A stretch of DNA of 64,000 nucleotides from Blautia sp900556555. Its GTDB lineage: Bacteria; Bacillota; Clostridia; Lachnospirales; Lachnospiraceae. The notes beneath the pieces were generated by a model. The model ran no database searches. It was not told the origin of the DNA and saw only the letters and a list, made by a program, of their open reading frames with translations. Shown here piece by piece: positions 8,790-17,972 of the stretch (the first letter of the stretch is position 1; every line of letters begins with the position of its first letter). The position numbers and the translations under genes were made by a program. Where the stretch lies: the NCBI GenBank assembly GCA_964250615.1, contig CAXUGM010000009.1; one strand, 5' to 3'.

Positions 8790-10202
8790 TTATTCTTCAA
8801 AATAACAGTTTTTTTCAGATAAAAACCAAAGAAAATAAGTAAGAGCCAACATATCTGCACTGCCTCCGGGACTGATATTTCTGGAAACAAAAAATGTATC
8901 AAGAGCAGGAAGAATCTTCAGCTGTTCTTCGTACTCAGCAGTTTTGAAAAAAGCAGAGAGAGTATGCTGAATCCTGGCTGCGGTTTCATAGTCAGACCGG
9001 ATGATTAAGTTGGTATCTTCCACATTTCCTATGTAATAAAGCAGTGCAATCAGCCCCGCTTTGTTTAAGGAGGATAAGGTCTCTAATGCCTTTTGAAATG
9101 CAGGGAATCCGTACTTAAGGACATGAGGAAATCCCTTTGCAGCTTCCCCTCGGATGCCAGTGATGCCATAGTGGGCATATAGTTTTTCGCCATGAGTTCT
9201 GGCAGTGGAGAGGGTAATGTTCTGATAATCATCCAGAAGCCCGGAAAGCATATTTTCACAAATTGAGGCTATAAGCTCCGGGAATTTAGAATCCTTAAAG
9301 TCAGCCATGTGGGCAGATGCTGCATAGCCGGCAGCCCCACAGAAAATGCCTCCGGAGAAGATGATTCCTTTGTGTGTGTTAATCCCTTTTGTGGCCTGAA
9401 GCATCGTAGATTCTGCCTGTATGCCCAGGGTGCGGAGCTTCAGAAATAAGTTAGGAAGTTCTGTATCAGAGCCTTCAAATGCAAGTCCTGTTTTTGCACA
9501 CTCTATGAAATAAGGAGTCAGAGCATAGGCACTTTGGACAAAGGTATCAATACACATATCTTTATGTGAGCCGTTGTGCAGACGGTCTACAAGCCCTGGT
9601 TTCAAGCCGGTATTTACTTCATAAAGCAGGGCTTTCTGCATGAGCATGCCAATATGAACAGACATTCTTTCTGTATAAAAATCTTGAATCATTTCCGTGG
9701 TTTTTGCCTGGAGTTCCTGGGCGCTGTGGGCTCTGGAACGGCCGCACGAAAATGCTGGATTTTCGCAAATGAGACAGGTGCGTTCGGAAAAACCAAGTTC
9801 CTGTCTTGATACTTTTGAACCGTCAGGCCGGAGTACATCAAAGTCAAATAACCGCCCCAGGGGATGCTGAAGTTCCTGCTCCACCAGATAGGATTTTATG
9901 ATTTCAGGCGAAAGAGAGAGGGAAAAGAAACCTTCCCAGCCGGTATCTTTCTTTTCTTCCCGCATTTCTAGTATGGTTCCATCAAGCTTCTGAATACCTC
10001 TTTGAATCAGGCAGCATCCCAGGTGATACAGCCATTTGGCAAAAGGTGTTACTTTCACAGGACCGGCAATATTCAAAGTGAAGCTTAAAAGGCTGGCAGG
10101 TTTTTGCAGCAGAAGTTCTTGCTGAATCCATGCTCGGTGTTCACGGGCATCCAGGATTTCGGCAAGCGTAATGGCAGGTCCTAAGGTCCAGCAGGTGTGC
10201 AT
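8790..10202 (-). CDS. citXG: Fused CitX-CitG: holo-citrate/citramalate lyase prosthetic group synthesis and transfer
   Basis: A 470-residue bifunctional protein. The first ~180 residues match CitX (apo-lyase phosphoribosyl-dephospho-CoA transferase), including HPLGRLFDFDVLRPDG and the cysteine-bearing RTCLICENPAFSCGRSRAHS. The remainder matches CitG (triphosphoribosyl-dephospho-CoA synthase), with VNTGLKPGLVDRLHNGSHKDM and later THGEKLYAHYGITGIRGEA. Together they make the CoA-like group and attach it to CitD. The start at 10202 overlaps the citC stop as TGATG, with AGGAGG just upstream. A longer frame reaching 10367 lies entirely inside citC and is not credible. The natural partners citDEF are 15 kb away at 25.3-27.8 kb. 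Confidence 0.93.
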   Translation of the reverse strand: MHTCWTLGPAITLAEILDAREHRAWIQQELLLQKPASLLSFTLNIAGPVKVTPFAKWLYHLGCCLIQRGIQKLDGTILEMREEKKDTGWEGFFSLSLSPEIIKSYLVEQELQHPLGRLFDFDVLRPDGSKVSRQELGFSERTCLICENPAFSCGRSRAHSAQELQAKTTEMIQDFYTERMSVHIGMLMQKALLYEVNTGLKPGLVDRLHNGSHKDMCIDTFVQSAYALTPYFIECAKTGLAFEGSDTELPNLFLKLRTLGIQAESTMLQATKGINTHKGIIFSGGIFCGAAGYAASAHMADFKDSKFPELIASICENMLSGLLDDYQNITLSTARTHGEKLYAHYGITGIRGEAAKGFPHVLKYGFPAFQKALETLSSLNKAGLIALLYYIGNVEDTNLIIRSDYETAARIQHTLSAFFKTAEYEEQLKILPALDTFFVSRNISPGGSADMLALTYFLWFLSEKNCYFEE

Positions 10203-11254
10203 CAGAATTCCTCCTGTTTTTCTAAAAGTTTTTTGCGAAGTGCCTGTCCCTTTGGAGAAATCAGATATTCGTAGGTACTGTGAGGGACAAAAGCCTGGAG
10301 TTCTTCGGTATTCCCCTCCAGGAATTTTTGACGTACAGTTGTTGCACTGATAATGGTGCCTCCACACTGGTACCGGGGGAGTTCTGTGACTTGAATGCCA
10401 TATTCTGGAAGTATCTTTTTCATTTCCTGATTATAGAGAGCTGTGATTTTTGAGAAAGGTTCATCGCCCACAAAACGCTCTGTGATTCCAAAGGCTTTCT
10501 GATAGTATTTGCCAAAGATTTTCAAATCCAGTTCTACGGCCTTTTCAGAACTGGAGGCTTTGTCTTTCAGAAAATAATCAGGGAATGTGGCATGAGAAAT
10601 CAGGTAGTCAGAACTTCCATGGACATATACGTTGTACAGGTCTTCGCAGCCTTTTTTCACAAGCTCCAGACGGACATCAGCAGGAAATTCAGATGCATCA
10701 GCGGACAGCACAAATACGTGAAGTTGGTCGCAGATTTTAGATGCAGTCTCTACCAGATACCTGTGTCCATTGGTGAAAGGATTGGCATTCATAACAATGG
10801 CACCAACGGAAGAAGCAGGAAGATTTTCATAGGGTTCTGCTTCTTTTTTTAAATACTGTTTGATTCCATTGCGGCGGTTTTCCATCAGCAGCATATCGTC
10901 TGTCTGTGTAATTGGATAAAATCCCATATCAGAAAAAACAATATTGTATTCCGGTTTTGTAAATAAAAATAAATGAGAAATATTATGTTCCACAGCATTG
11001 GTAATAAGCTGGGTGATGATACGCTGGAGTTGTCCTTCCCCCTGGAGGCTTTTATCTATGGCAATGCACTTTAAGGTGTTTTCATGGCGGGAACCGCAGC
11101 CCATGATTTTGCCTTCATCATTACATAAAAGAACCGTATATTGAATCTGCTGATCATAAGTCAGATTATTTTCTGATAGAAATAATTTCAATTTATCCAG
11201 CTTCCGGTTGCGGAAGGGGAAGCCTTCTTCAAGATAATAGGATTGAGAACTCAT
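10202..11254 (-). CDS. citC: [Citrate/citramalate (pro-3S)-lyase] ligase
   Basis: A 350-residue CitC. It has an N-terminal GNAT-like region (QYTVLLCNDEGKIMGCGS) and a C-terminal nucleotidyltransferase domain beginning SVGAIVMNANPFTNGHRYLV, where NPFTNGH is the HxGH-type ATP-binding motif. It acetylates the thiol of the prosthetic group on CitD using ATP and acetate, which activates the lyase. I chose the ATG at 11254 because AAAGGAG stands 5-6 bases upstream; a further in-frame ATG at 11296 would add 14 residues. It is translationally coupled to citXG and divergent from the hutD-like gene. Confidence 0.94.
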   Translation of the reverse strand: MSSQSYYLEEGFPFRNRKLDKLKLFLSENNLTYDQQIQYTVLLCNDEGKIMGCGSRHENTLKCIAIDKSLQGEGQLQRIITQLITNAVEHNISHLFLFTKPEYNIVFSDMGFYPITQTDDMLLMENRRNGIKQYLKKEAEPYENLPASSVGAIVMNANPFTNGHRYLVETASKICDQLHVFVLSADASEFPADVRLELVKKGCEDLYNVYVHGSSDYLISHATFPDYFLKDKASSSEKAVELDLKIFGKYYQKAFGITERFVGDEPFSKITALYNQEMKKILPEYGIQVTELPRYQCGGTIISATTVRQKFLEGNTEELQAFVPHSTYEYLISPKGQALRKKLLEKQEEF

Positions 11255-11417
11255 AATTGCTCCTTTCTTGGCTATTTTGTATAAGTATTTTAACATAGAC
11301 CAGTCAGATAATGCAAATTTTCATAAGAATAAAGGAAAAGAAAATAAGAGGTACTGGACTAGATGACGGATTTTTGCTACTATAAAGAAAATGTTTGTTA
11401 AGGAGCGATTAGAAGAA

Positions 11418-11999
11418 ATGAGCGAAACATATGTTGTAAAAAAACAGGAAGAATTTAAAACTTCTCTGTGGTCAGGAGGAAGTACCACAGAACTGTATAT
11501 TTATCCGGAAGATGCTGTGTACAAAGAAGGCAATTTTCAGTGCAGAATCAGCAGTGCCACCGTAGAGGTAGAGCGTTCTGATTTTACCAGCCTTCCCGGA
11601 GTAAAAAGATATCTCTCTATTTTTCATGGACATCTGGATATGATTCATGGAGAAGGTGATGAAGTTTCTCTGGAACCGTTTCAGGTGGACTGCTTTGATG
11701 GGGGGATTCCAACGGTTAGTTTCGGACAGGTGGTAGATTTCAATCTGATGCTGAAAAATGGTGCAGATGGGAAGATGGAAACAGCACAGATAAACCCAGG
11801 CGAAAGTTTTACGCTGAAGCCGGAGGAAGAAGAGCGTCTTCTGGCTGTCTATGTGCCGGCAGGAACTGTAAAGATTGAGGATATGCAGGTGAAAACAGGA
11901 GAACTGTTTATCTGTAAAAATTGGAGCAAAGAACTGATGATTGAAAATACAGGAGAGTCTGTGACCGGACTTGGGATTTGCAGAGTTTCTGTGAAATAA
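11418..11999 (+). CDS. hutD: HutD-like cupin protein
   Basis: A 193-residue protein resembling the HutD/Ves family of small double cupins often found with histidine-utilisation genes. The N-terminus KTSLWSGGSTTELYIYPEDA and the later RISSATVEVERSDFTSLPGVKRYL are typical. Biochemical role is not established; in pseudomonads HutD is proposed to limit histidine catabolism. AAGGAG lies about 12 bases before the ATG at 11418. An alternative ATG at 11391 sits only a few bases after a TATAAA-like -10 element, so it is less likely. Its position, divergent from citC and 8 kb from hutU, links the two halves of the pathway. Confidence 0.8.
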   Translation: MSETYVVKKQEEFKTSLWSGGSTTELYIYPEDAVYKEGNFQCRISSATVEVERSDFTSLPGVKRYLSIFHGHLDMIHGEGDEVSLEPFQVDCFDGGIPTVSFGQVVDFNLMLKNGADGKMETAQINPGESFTLKPEEEERLLAVYVPAGTVKIEDMQVKTGELFICKNWSKELMIENTGESVTGLGICRVSVK

Positions 12000-12031
12000 A
12001 ATGCGGATAAGACAATATGTGTCATAAATAG

Positions 12032-12076
12032 AAAAGCATATGAAGCGAAAAATGTAAAACTTCATATGCTTTTTTT
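12032..12076 (+). terminator. Terminator after hutD
   Basis: AAAAGCATATGAAG (12032-12045) pairs with CTTCATATGCTTTT (from 12060), and T7 follows: a textbook intrinsic terminator. Confidence 0.88.
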
Positions 12077-12158
12077 GTTATGAAACAAAATAAACAGCAC
12101 ACTGCCGATTGTGATGTAAATAATATGGTCAAAATATCTAACTTATTAGGTAAAAAAC

Positions 12159-12199
12159 CATACTATTCCATCAAAATGATAAATGATAAAGTAATAGTA
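12159..12199. promoter_or_regulatory. Dyad upstream of the beta-galactoside locus
   Basis: ATACTATT (12159-12166) and AATAGTAT (12192-12199) form a perfect 8-bp inverted repeat, 30-70 bp before the lipoprotein ATG. It could be a YesN/AraC-type site or a leader hairpin. The evidence is position and symmetry only. Confidence 0.3.
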
Positions 12200-12228
12200 T
12201 CAAAAAAACGGAAAGAGAGGAAAAACTT

Positions 12229-13533
12229 ATGAGAAAAAAATTGGTAGTTACTTTACTTGCTGCTAGTATGATGGGAAGCATGTTGGCAGGATGCGGAGGT
12301 GGAAGTGGAACTTCTGGAGAAGAAGGAAAGGAAAGTTCCAAAAAGGGAGATACCATTAAGGTCATGTGTGTGGGTACGGAAGCAGAGACATACATTGATG
12401 CTTATAATTCAATTGCAGAAAAATTTTCTGAAAATAATGAGTATGGAGTGGACGTGGAAATTGAGTTTTATGAAAATGAGCAGTACAAAACAAAATTAAC
12501 AACGCTTATGGCTTCCAATGCGGTGCCGGATATCTTTTTCACTTGGGAATTATCTTATCTCCAGCCATTTGTGGAGGGCGGCAAAGTCGTAGATATTACT
12601 TCTTACTTAGAAGAAGATAAAGAATGGAAAGATTCTTTTGCAGAGGGAGCCTTAGATTTATTATCTTTTGACGGTAAAAATTATGGGGTTCCGACACAGA
12701 AATCGCTTTGTGTTATGTTCTATAATAAGCAAATATTTGAAGAAAATGCAGTAGAAGTTCCTACAACCTATGAAGAATTTTTAGAGGTTTGTCAGACATT
12801 AAAAGATAATGGTGTAACACCGATGGCATTGTGTGGTGCAGATGCTTGGATTCCGGCGCAGTTTGTACAGCAAATTGCAGGAGGAATGGCAGGAGATCAG
12901 TTATTTAAAGATATTTGTGCGGGAGAAGAAAAGTGGAATAACGAAACCCATGTAAAAGCAGCAGAAGAAGTAAAAGAAATGGCAGATAAAGGTTATTTCC
13001 AGGATGGTTATATCGGAATGGGGCCAGAAGAATCTACAGACTTGTTTATGAATGGAAAAACAGCTATGTATTTCCAGGGAGCCTGGGATGCAGATAAAGT
13101 AGCAAAAAGCAGTGTTGGAGAAAATGTAGGTGCGTTTGTGCTTCCGGCATATGATGCACAATATAACAATATTTCCGTTGGATCTGTAAATACCAGTTTT
13201 GCTGTTTCAAAGAATTGTAAAAATGTAGATGCAGCAGTTGCCTTTTTGAAATATTGGACATCTCAGGAAAGCGAAGAGATGCTGTTATATGAAAATGGAA
13301 GAATTCCGGCAGGAATTTATCCAATTGATGAAACAAAGCTGTCTCCTTTAATGTCTGATGTGCTGAATATTTCAAATACACAGGTTGGTCTTACTCCTTG
13401 GTGGGACAGACAGTTTGGTGCCGGTGAAGGTGTTGAGTTCAATAATACCTGTGCTTCTGTACTCGGCGGCGAGGACGCAAAAACTGCATTTGATTCACTT
13501 CAGCAGTTTGCAGAAGATAATGCAGACAGATAA
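12229..13533 (+). CDS. ABC transporter solute-binding lipoprotein (sugar, family 1)
   Basis: A 434-residue extracellular solute-binding protein. The N-terminal signal peptide (RKKLVVTLLAASMMG) ends in the lipobox LAGC, with the lipidated cysteine at residue 22, followed by a Gly/Ser-rich linker. The mature part matches family 1 sugar-binding proteins (DIFFTWELSYLQPFVEGGKVVDI; NGKTAMYFQGAWDAD). It should deliver an oligosaccharide to the two permeases encoded next. The neighbouring GH42 enzyme suggests a galactoside, for example a galacto-oligosaccharide or a plant galactan fragment. No ATPase is encoded here, as is usual for this transporter class, which shares an MsmK-type ATPase. Confidence 0.92.
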   Translation: MRKKLVVTLLAASMMGSMLAGCGGGSGTSGEEGKESSKKGDTIKVMCVGTEAETYIDAYNSIAEKFSENNEYGVDVEIEFYENEQYKTKLTTLMASNAVPDIFFTWELSYLQPFVEGGKVVDITSYLEEDKEWKDSFAEGALDLLSFDGKNYGVPTQKSLCVMFYNKQIFEENAVEVPTTYEEFLEVCQTLKDNGVTPMALCGADAWIPAQFVQQIAGGMAGDQLFKDICAGEEKWNNETHVKAAEEVKEMADKGYFQDGYIGMGPEESTDLFMNGKTAMYFQGAWDADKVAKSSVGENVGAFVLPAYDAQYNNISVGSVNTSFAVSKNCKNVDAAVAFLKYWTSQESEEMLLYENGRIPAGIYPIDETKLSPLMSDVLNISNTQVGLTPWWDRQFGAGEGVEFNNTCASVLGGEDAKTAFDSLQQFAEDNADR

Positions 13534-13557
13534 CGTGTAGGCATCATGAAAAGCATG

Positions 13558-13596
13558 AAAATGCGGAGATGCATAAAATTTGCATTTCCGCATTTT
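13558..13596 (+). terminator. Intra-operon hairpin between binding protein and permeases
   Basis: AAAATGCGGAGATGCA (13558-13573) pairs along all 16 positions, with one G-U, with 13581-13596; the loop is 7 bases. No long T-tract follows. Such hairpins commonly stabilise the upstream mRNA or cause partial termination, so that the binding protein is made in excess over the permeases. Confidence 0.6.
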
Positions 13597-13624
13597 ACAA
13601 TTTCGTGTGGAAAGGGGGAGCACT

Positions 13625-14506
13625 ATGAATAAAGTGCTTGGAAATAAAAAGAGTATTGCAGTTTTTGTTTTACCTGCATTTCTAATTTATGCAATTTTTG
13701 TTTTAGTTCCAATTGGATATAACGTATATGTCAGCTTTCTGCAAACAGACTTAATGAGTCCAAGTAAGTTTGTTGGAATTAAAAACTACATTAATTTGTT
13801 TCAGGATAAAACTTTTGTAGGTGCAGTTAAGAATAATATTCTTATGGTCATTGGTTCTTTGATTGCTCACTTACCGTTGGCGTTATTCTTTGGAAATATA
13901 CTTTTTCAGAAAATAAAAGGAAGTCATTTTTTCCAGACAGTATTCTTTCTGCCAAGTGTAATCTGTGGTGTTGCAGTAGGCCTGACTTGGACTTTCGTAT
14001 ATAATTCAGAATTTGGTTTGATTAATAAATTCCTTGAAATGATTGGACTGGGAGGTTTGAAACAGGTATGGCTGGCAGATAAAAATTTAGCACTATTCTG
14101 TATTATTATTGTAGTTATGTGGCAGTTCGTAGGGTATCACATGATTATACAGATTGCGGCAATGAAAAATATATCAGAGTCTTATTATGAAGCGGCAGAA
14201 ATAGATGGAGCAAGTAAATGGGTTCAATTTAAATCTATTACATTTCCGTTGATCAAGCCTATTTTAAAGGTAGATGCAGTGCTGATTATTACAGGTTCAC
14301 TTAAATATTATGATTTGGTAGCAGTTATGACAGGAGGAGGACCGAATCATGCAACAGAACTTATGTCGACATATATGTTCTACCAGGGATTCCGTACTTT
14401 AAAATACGGATATTCAGCAGCAATCGGTGTGGTTCTTTTACTATTATGTATTTGTTCGGTTCTTCTTTCAAACTTTGTGTTCCGTTCAGATAGAGTAGAG
14501 TATTAA
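13625..14506 (+). CDS. ABC transporter permease, sugar (MalF/UgpA type)
   Basis: A 293-residue membrane protein with six predicted membrane segments. The EAA-loop typical of binding-protein-dependent permeases is in the C-terminal third (YYEAAEIDGASKWVQFKSI, about residue 195). It pairs with the next gene to form the translocation channel. The start at 13625 follows AAAGGGGGAG at good spacing; an in-frame ATG at 13580 lies inside the intergenic hairpin and is rejected. The gap to the second permease is 14 bp. Confidence 0.92.
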   Translation: MNKVLGNKKSIAVFVLPAFLIYAIFVLVPIGYNVYVSFLQTDLMSPSKFVGIKNYINLFQDKTFVGAVKNNILMVIGSLIAHLPLALFFGNILFQKIKGSHFFQTVFFLPSVICGVAVGLTWTFVYNSEFGLINKFLEMIGLGGLKQVWLADKNLALFCIIIVVMWQFVGYHMIIQIAAMKNISESYYEAAEIDGASKWVQFKSITFPLIKPILKVDAVLIITGSLKYYDLVAVMTGGGPNHATELMSTYMFYQGFRTLKYGYSAAIGVVLLLLCICSVLLSNFVFRSDRVEY

Positions 14507-14520
14507 AAGGAGGGAGAAAG

Positions 14521-15357
14521 ATGAGATTATCACCAAAGGATCGCTTCTTTTTAGTTATCAAATATATATGCCTTGTTTTTTTTACGGTGTTGTGTCTTTA
14601 CCCTTTGTTGTGGTTATTGCTTAGTTCTTTTAAGACAAACACGGAATTGTACGCAAATCCATGGGGACTTCCAGAGAGCTTTAGTTTTGCAAATTATATT
14701 CAAGCGATAGAAGAAGGACATATTTTGCAATATTTTGGTAACTCTGTTATTATTGCAGTATCAGCAGTTTTTGTTTCTGTTTTATTAAGTAGTATGGTTT
14801 CTTATGCAATCACTAGAATGTACTGGAAATTATCTAAAGTAACTTTAAGTATTTTTCTGCTGGGAATGATGATCCCGGTATATGCCATGGTTGTGCCTTT
14901 GTTCTCGATGTTTAATAAAATGGGATTGCTTAATACGCACTTGGCAGTTATTCTGCCTCACATAGGCATTGCTTTTCCCATGGCTATATTTATCATGACA
15001 GGTTTTATGGGATCTTTGCCAATTGAGATGGAAGAAGCAGCGGTTATGGATGGATGTAATATTTATCAGATTTTCTTTAAAATCATCATGCCCATTTCAA
15101 AATCCTCTATTGTGACGGTGGCGGTAGTTACATTTATTAATATCTGGAATGATTTGCTGCTCCCACAGATCTTTTTAACAGATTCGTCTAAGATGACGCT
15201 GCCTGTTGGATTGACAGAATTTCAGGGACAATATGCTACAAATTATGTAGTAGAGATTGCAGCGGTAATCATTACGATTATACCAAGTATTCTTGTGTAT
15301 ATATGGTTGCATAGACATATTATGGAAGGTATGGTTGCAGGTGCTGTAAAAGGATAA
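14521..15357 (+). CDS. ABC transporter permease, sugar (MalG/UgpE type)
   Basis: A 278-residue permease with six membrane segments. The EAA motif EMEEAAVMDGCNIYQIFFKI is near residue 180, and the family's C-terminus ends RHIMEGMVAGAVKG. It is the second half of the heterodimeric permease. AAGGAGGGAG stands just before the ATG at 14521. The response-regulator gene starts 16 bp after its stop, so transport and regulation are co-transcribed. Confidence 0.93.
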   Translation: MRLSPKDRFFLVIKYICLVFFTVLCLYPLLWLLLSSFKTNTELYANPWGLPESFSFANYIQAIEEGHILQYFGNSVIIAVSAVFVSVLLSSMVSYAITRMYWKLSKVTLSIFLLGMMIPVYAMVVPLFSMFNKMGLLNTHLAVILPHIGIAFPMAIFIMTGFMGSLPIEMEEAAVMDGCNIYQIFFKIIMPISKSSIVTVAVVTFINIWNDLLLPQIFLTDSSKMTLPVGLTEFQGQYATNYVVEIAAVIITIIPSILVYIWLHRHIMEGMVAGAVKG

Positions 15358-15373
15358 AGCGAGGAATATAAGG

Positions 15374-16216
15374 ATGAAATTACTGATTGCAGATGATGAA
15401 AAAAATATTCGAAATGGATTACTATCTCTTCCATGGAATACGATAGGGATTGATCAAACATATCAGGCAGAGAACGGTTTGGAAGCATTAGAAATTTTAA
15501 AGAAAAAAAGGATAGATATTGTAATCAGTGATATTAAAATGCCAGGTCTTTCTGGGTTAGAACTGGCAGAGTATGTAAGTAAGAATAACTTGGATACAGC
15601 GGTAGTATTGCTTACGGGATTTTCTGAATTTGAATATGCACAGAAAGCTTTGAGAAATGGGGTTTTGGATTATATGTTAAAGCCCCTGAGACCAAAAGAT
15701 ATTTTGTCTACTGTTGAAAGAGTCAAAGAGACCTTAGAGAAAAAAAGATATAAAGAGAAAGTGGTAGAAAAGTATGGAGAAGTTACAAGCTCCAAGGATT
15801 ATCAAGAACAGATTAGCTGGCATTTCAGGGGAGTCCAGGAACAGGCCATGGAAATCTTGAAAGATATGGCACATAATTATAGCCAGGGTGTTTCTCTGAA
15901 TTCGCTTGCAGAAAAATATCATTATTCTGTAGCTTATCTTTCCAGAATGATAAAGAAGGAAACGGGGTATTCTTTCAGCGAAATTCTAACCAGTCTTCGA
16001 TTGGCACAGGCAGCGGAAATGCTCCAAAAAGAATATGGAAAAATCAGTGTAATTGGCGAACAGGCTGGATTTAGTGAACAGAAGTATTTTAGCCAGGCGT
16101 TCAAAAAAGTTTTTGGCATGAGTCCGGGAGAATTTCGTAAGCGAGATGAAAAACAAGAATATAGCATTATAGATGTTCTTCAACTTATGAAAAAAGAAGA
16201 ACGAGGGGAAGGGTGA
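15374..16216 (+). CDS. Response regulator with AraC-type DNA-binding domain (YesN-like)
   Basis: A 280-residue regulator. Residues 1-120 are a receiver domain; the phosphoacceptor is Asp53 in VISDIKMPGLSG, and LLTGFSEFEYA and YMLKPLRP complete the active site. The C-terminal ~100 residues form an AraC/XylS double helix-turn-helix (SLNSLAEKYHYSVAYLSRM; ISVIGEQAGFSEQKYFSQAF). It is presumably phosphorylated by the sensor kinase encoded directly downstream and activates this sugar locus; the target site is not proven. Confidence 0.93.
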   Translation: MKLLIADDEKNIRNGLLSLPWNTIGIDQTYQAENGLEALEILKKKRIDIVISDIKMPGLSGLELAEYVSKNNLDTAVVLLTGFSEFEYAQKALRNGVLDYMLKPLRPKDILSTVERVKETLEKKRYKEKVVEKYGEVTSSKDYQEQISWHFRGVQEQAMEILKDMAHNYSQGVSLNSLAEKYHYSVAYLSRMIKKETGYSFSEILTSLRLAQAAEMLQKEYGKISVIGEQAGFSEQKYFSQAFKKVFGMSPGEFRKRDEKQEYSIIDVLQLMKKEERGEG

Positions 16217-16219
16217 AGT

Positions 16220-17953
16220 ATGGATGAGAAGAGAGGGTTTATTAGCATTCGAAAGAAGATGATGGTTGTCTTTGTAGTTCTGATTACTGTTACAGGAATT
16301 GGGATTGCAAGTCTGTTTGCTATTGTCTTCCGTTATGGCTATAGTTCTCTCTCTCAAATTTATTTAAATGACATAAATGAGCAGACTACCAATAATCTGG
16401 AAAATAATATTCAAAAAATAGAAGACATTAATGTTCAGATATTATCCAGCCAGGTAATACAGAGCCAATTAAAAATAGTAAATAAAAAATGTCTGGATTC
16501 CTATGATTTAGCACAGTGCAGACAAAAGATAGAAAGAGAATTATCCAACTGGGCTTTATATGCGTCTTATGTTGTATCGGTGAGTGTTATTTCCAGAGAG
16601 GGGATAGAGTTTGCAGTAAAAAAAATTGAAACAGGTGGAACACAATTTGGTTTTACAGAGGATGAAATTTATGAGGCCAATGGCAGCAGTTTATGGGGAA
16701 TAACTGGTGAAAAGAATAGAATTTGTGTTGCAAAAGCGATTTTGGACTTCGATACTATGAAACCAGCGGGATATATTAATATTGTATATGAAAATTCTTA
16801 CCTTTCTGACATTTTGGCGAATAATTCCAGCAAATATTCCGGAGCTTCCTATGTTGTAAATACACATGGGAGAATCATGGTGGCAAATAAAGAGGGATAT
16901 GTTGGAGAAAATTTTCCTGTAAAACTCAGTGACTTAAGAGCGTCAAATACTTCCAGATATGATATGTTTAGCAGTACGCAGGCGTTTTATTTCGTAGGAA
17001 ATGAGATGCCGAATGGATGGAGTCTTGTACAAACAGTTTCAGTCAAAGAGTTTAATAAAGAAATGAATCATCTGATTGTGCTGGCAGCGGGGATTGTTCT
17101 TTTGGTTTTAGGAATCAGTCTTGGTTTTGTATGGTATGTTACATCGAGGATTGCGTATCCGGCTAAAGAATTGATGGAGAGTATGAAAACCTTAGCAAAA
17201 GATAACGAGTACCCAAGGGTTAAAATTGTTTCTAACGATGAAATCGGTATGATTGGCCTGGAATATAATAAAATGGCAGAAAATATCGAAACGTTGATTG
17301 AAAAGGTTTATAAAATGGAATTGACACAAAAACAGGCAGAGCTGGAATTTTTACAAATGCAGATAAATCCCCATTTCTTGTATAATGCATTGGATACTAT
17401 TAGCTGGATGGCATTAGCCAAAGGAAATATGGATGTTTCTGAAATGACAATTGCTCTTGCAGAACTGTTAAGGGCTACCATTAAAAAAGAAAGTTTTATC
17501 ACATTAAGAGAGGAAATGAACACAGTAAAGGATTATCTTTTAATTCAACAAGAACGTTTTGGAGATAAAATTTCAGCAGAATATTTTGTGGAAGAAGATG
17601 CCTATTCTTGTATGGTGCCTAATTTTATCTTACAGCCTGTGATTGAAAATGCAATTATCCATGGACTTGAACCTAAAATAGAAAAAGGAAAAGTATCTAT
17701 CAATATTTCGATACAAGATGAGTTTCTTACATTTTTGGTCGAAGATAATGGCGTTGGAATGGATGAAAAAGAAATTCTGGATTTGTATAAAAAATGCAGA
17801 GAAAATAACACAAAACAGTCTATTGGATTAAAGAATGTTTATCGCAGATTATTATTGTGTTACGGCGAAGCAAGTATGTTAAAAATTGAAAGTAAAAAAG
17901 AACAAGGAACCAGAATTTCATTTTTAATTCCACGGAACATCTCTAAAAAATAA
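16220..17953 (+). CDS. Sensor histidine kinase (YesM-like)
   Basis: A 577-residue membrane kinase. A first membrane segment spans about residues 12-34, then an extracytoplasmic sensor of ~240 residues (Cache-like), a second membrane segment near 280-302 and a HAMP domain. The His-kinase region follows, with the phosphorylated histidine at residue 385 in NPHFLYNALDTISWM, and an ATPase domain with VENAIIHG and VEDNGVGMDEKE. The gene starts 3 bp after yesN, so the two are translationally linked. It likely senses the transported sugar directly or through the binding protein. Confidence 0.93.
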   Translation: MDEKRGFISIRKKMMVVFVVLITVTGIGIASLFAIVFRYGYSSLSQIYLNDINEQTTNNLENNIQKIEDINVQILSSQVIQSQLKIVNKKCLDSYDLAQCRQKIERELSNWALYASYVVSVSVISREGIEFAVKKIETGGTQFGFTEDEIYEANGSSLWGITGEKNRICVAKAILDFDTMKPAGYINIVYENSYLSDILANNSSKYSGASYVVNTHGRIMVANKEGYVGENFPVKLSDLRASNTSRYDMFSSTQAFYFVGNEMPNGWSLVQTVSVKEFNKEMNHLIVLAAGIVLLVLGISLGFVWYVTSRIAYPAKELMESMKTLAKDNEYPRVKIVSNDEIGMIGLEYNKMAENIETLIEKVYKMELTQKQAELEFLQMQINPHFLYNALDTISWMALAKGNMDVSEMTIALAELLRATIKKESFITLREEMNTVKDYLLIQQERFGDKISAEYFVEEDAYSCMVPNFILQPVIENAIIHGLEPKIEKGKVSINISIQDEFLTFLVEDNGVGMDEKEILDLYKKCRENNTKQSIGLKNVYRRLLLCYGEASMLKIESKKEQGTRISFLIPRNISKK

Positions 17954-17972
17954 TGAATGAAAGGGAAAGCTT

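Noticed and set aside
10203..10367. N-terminal extension of CitXG
   Set aside because: The open frame lies entirely within citC on the same strand; the ATG at 10202 with AGGAGG and TGATG coupling is the evident start.
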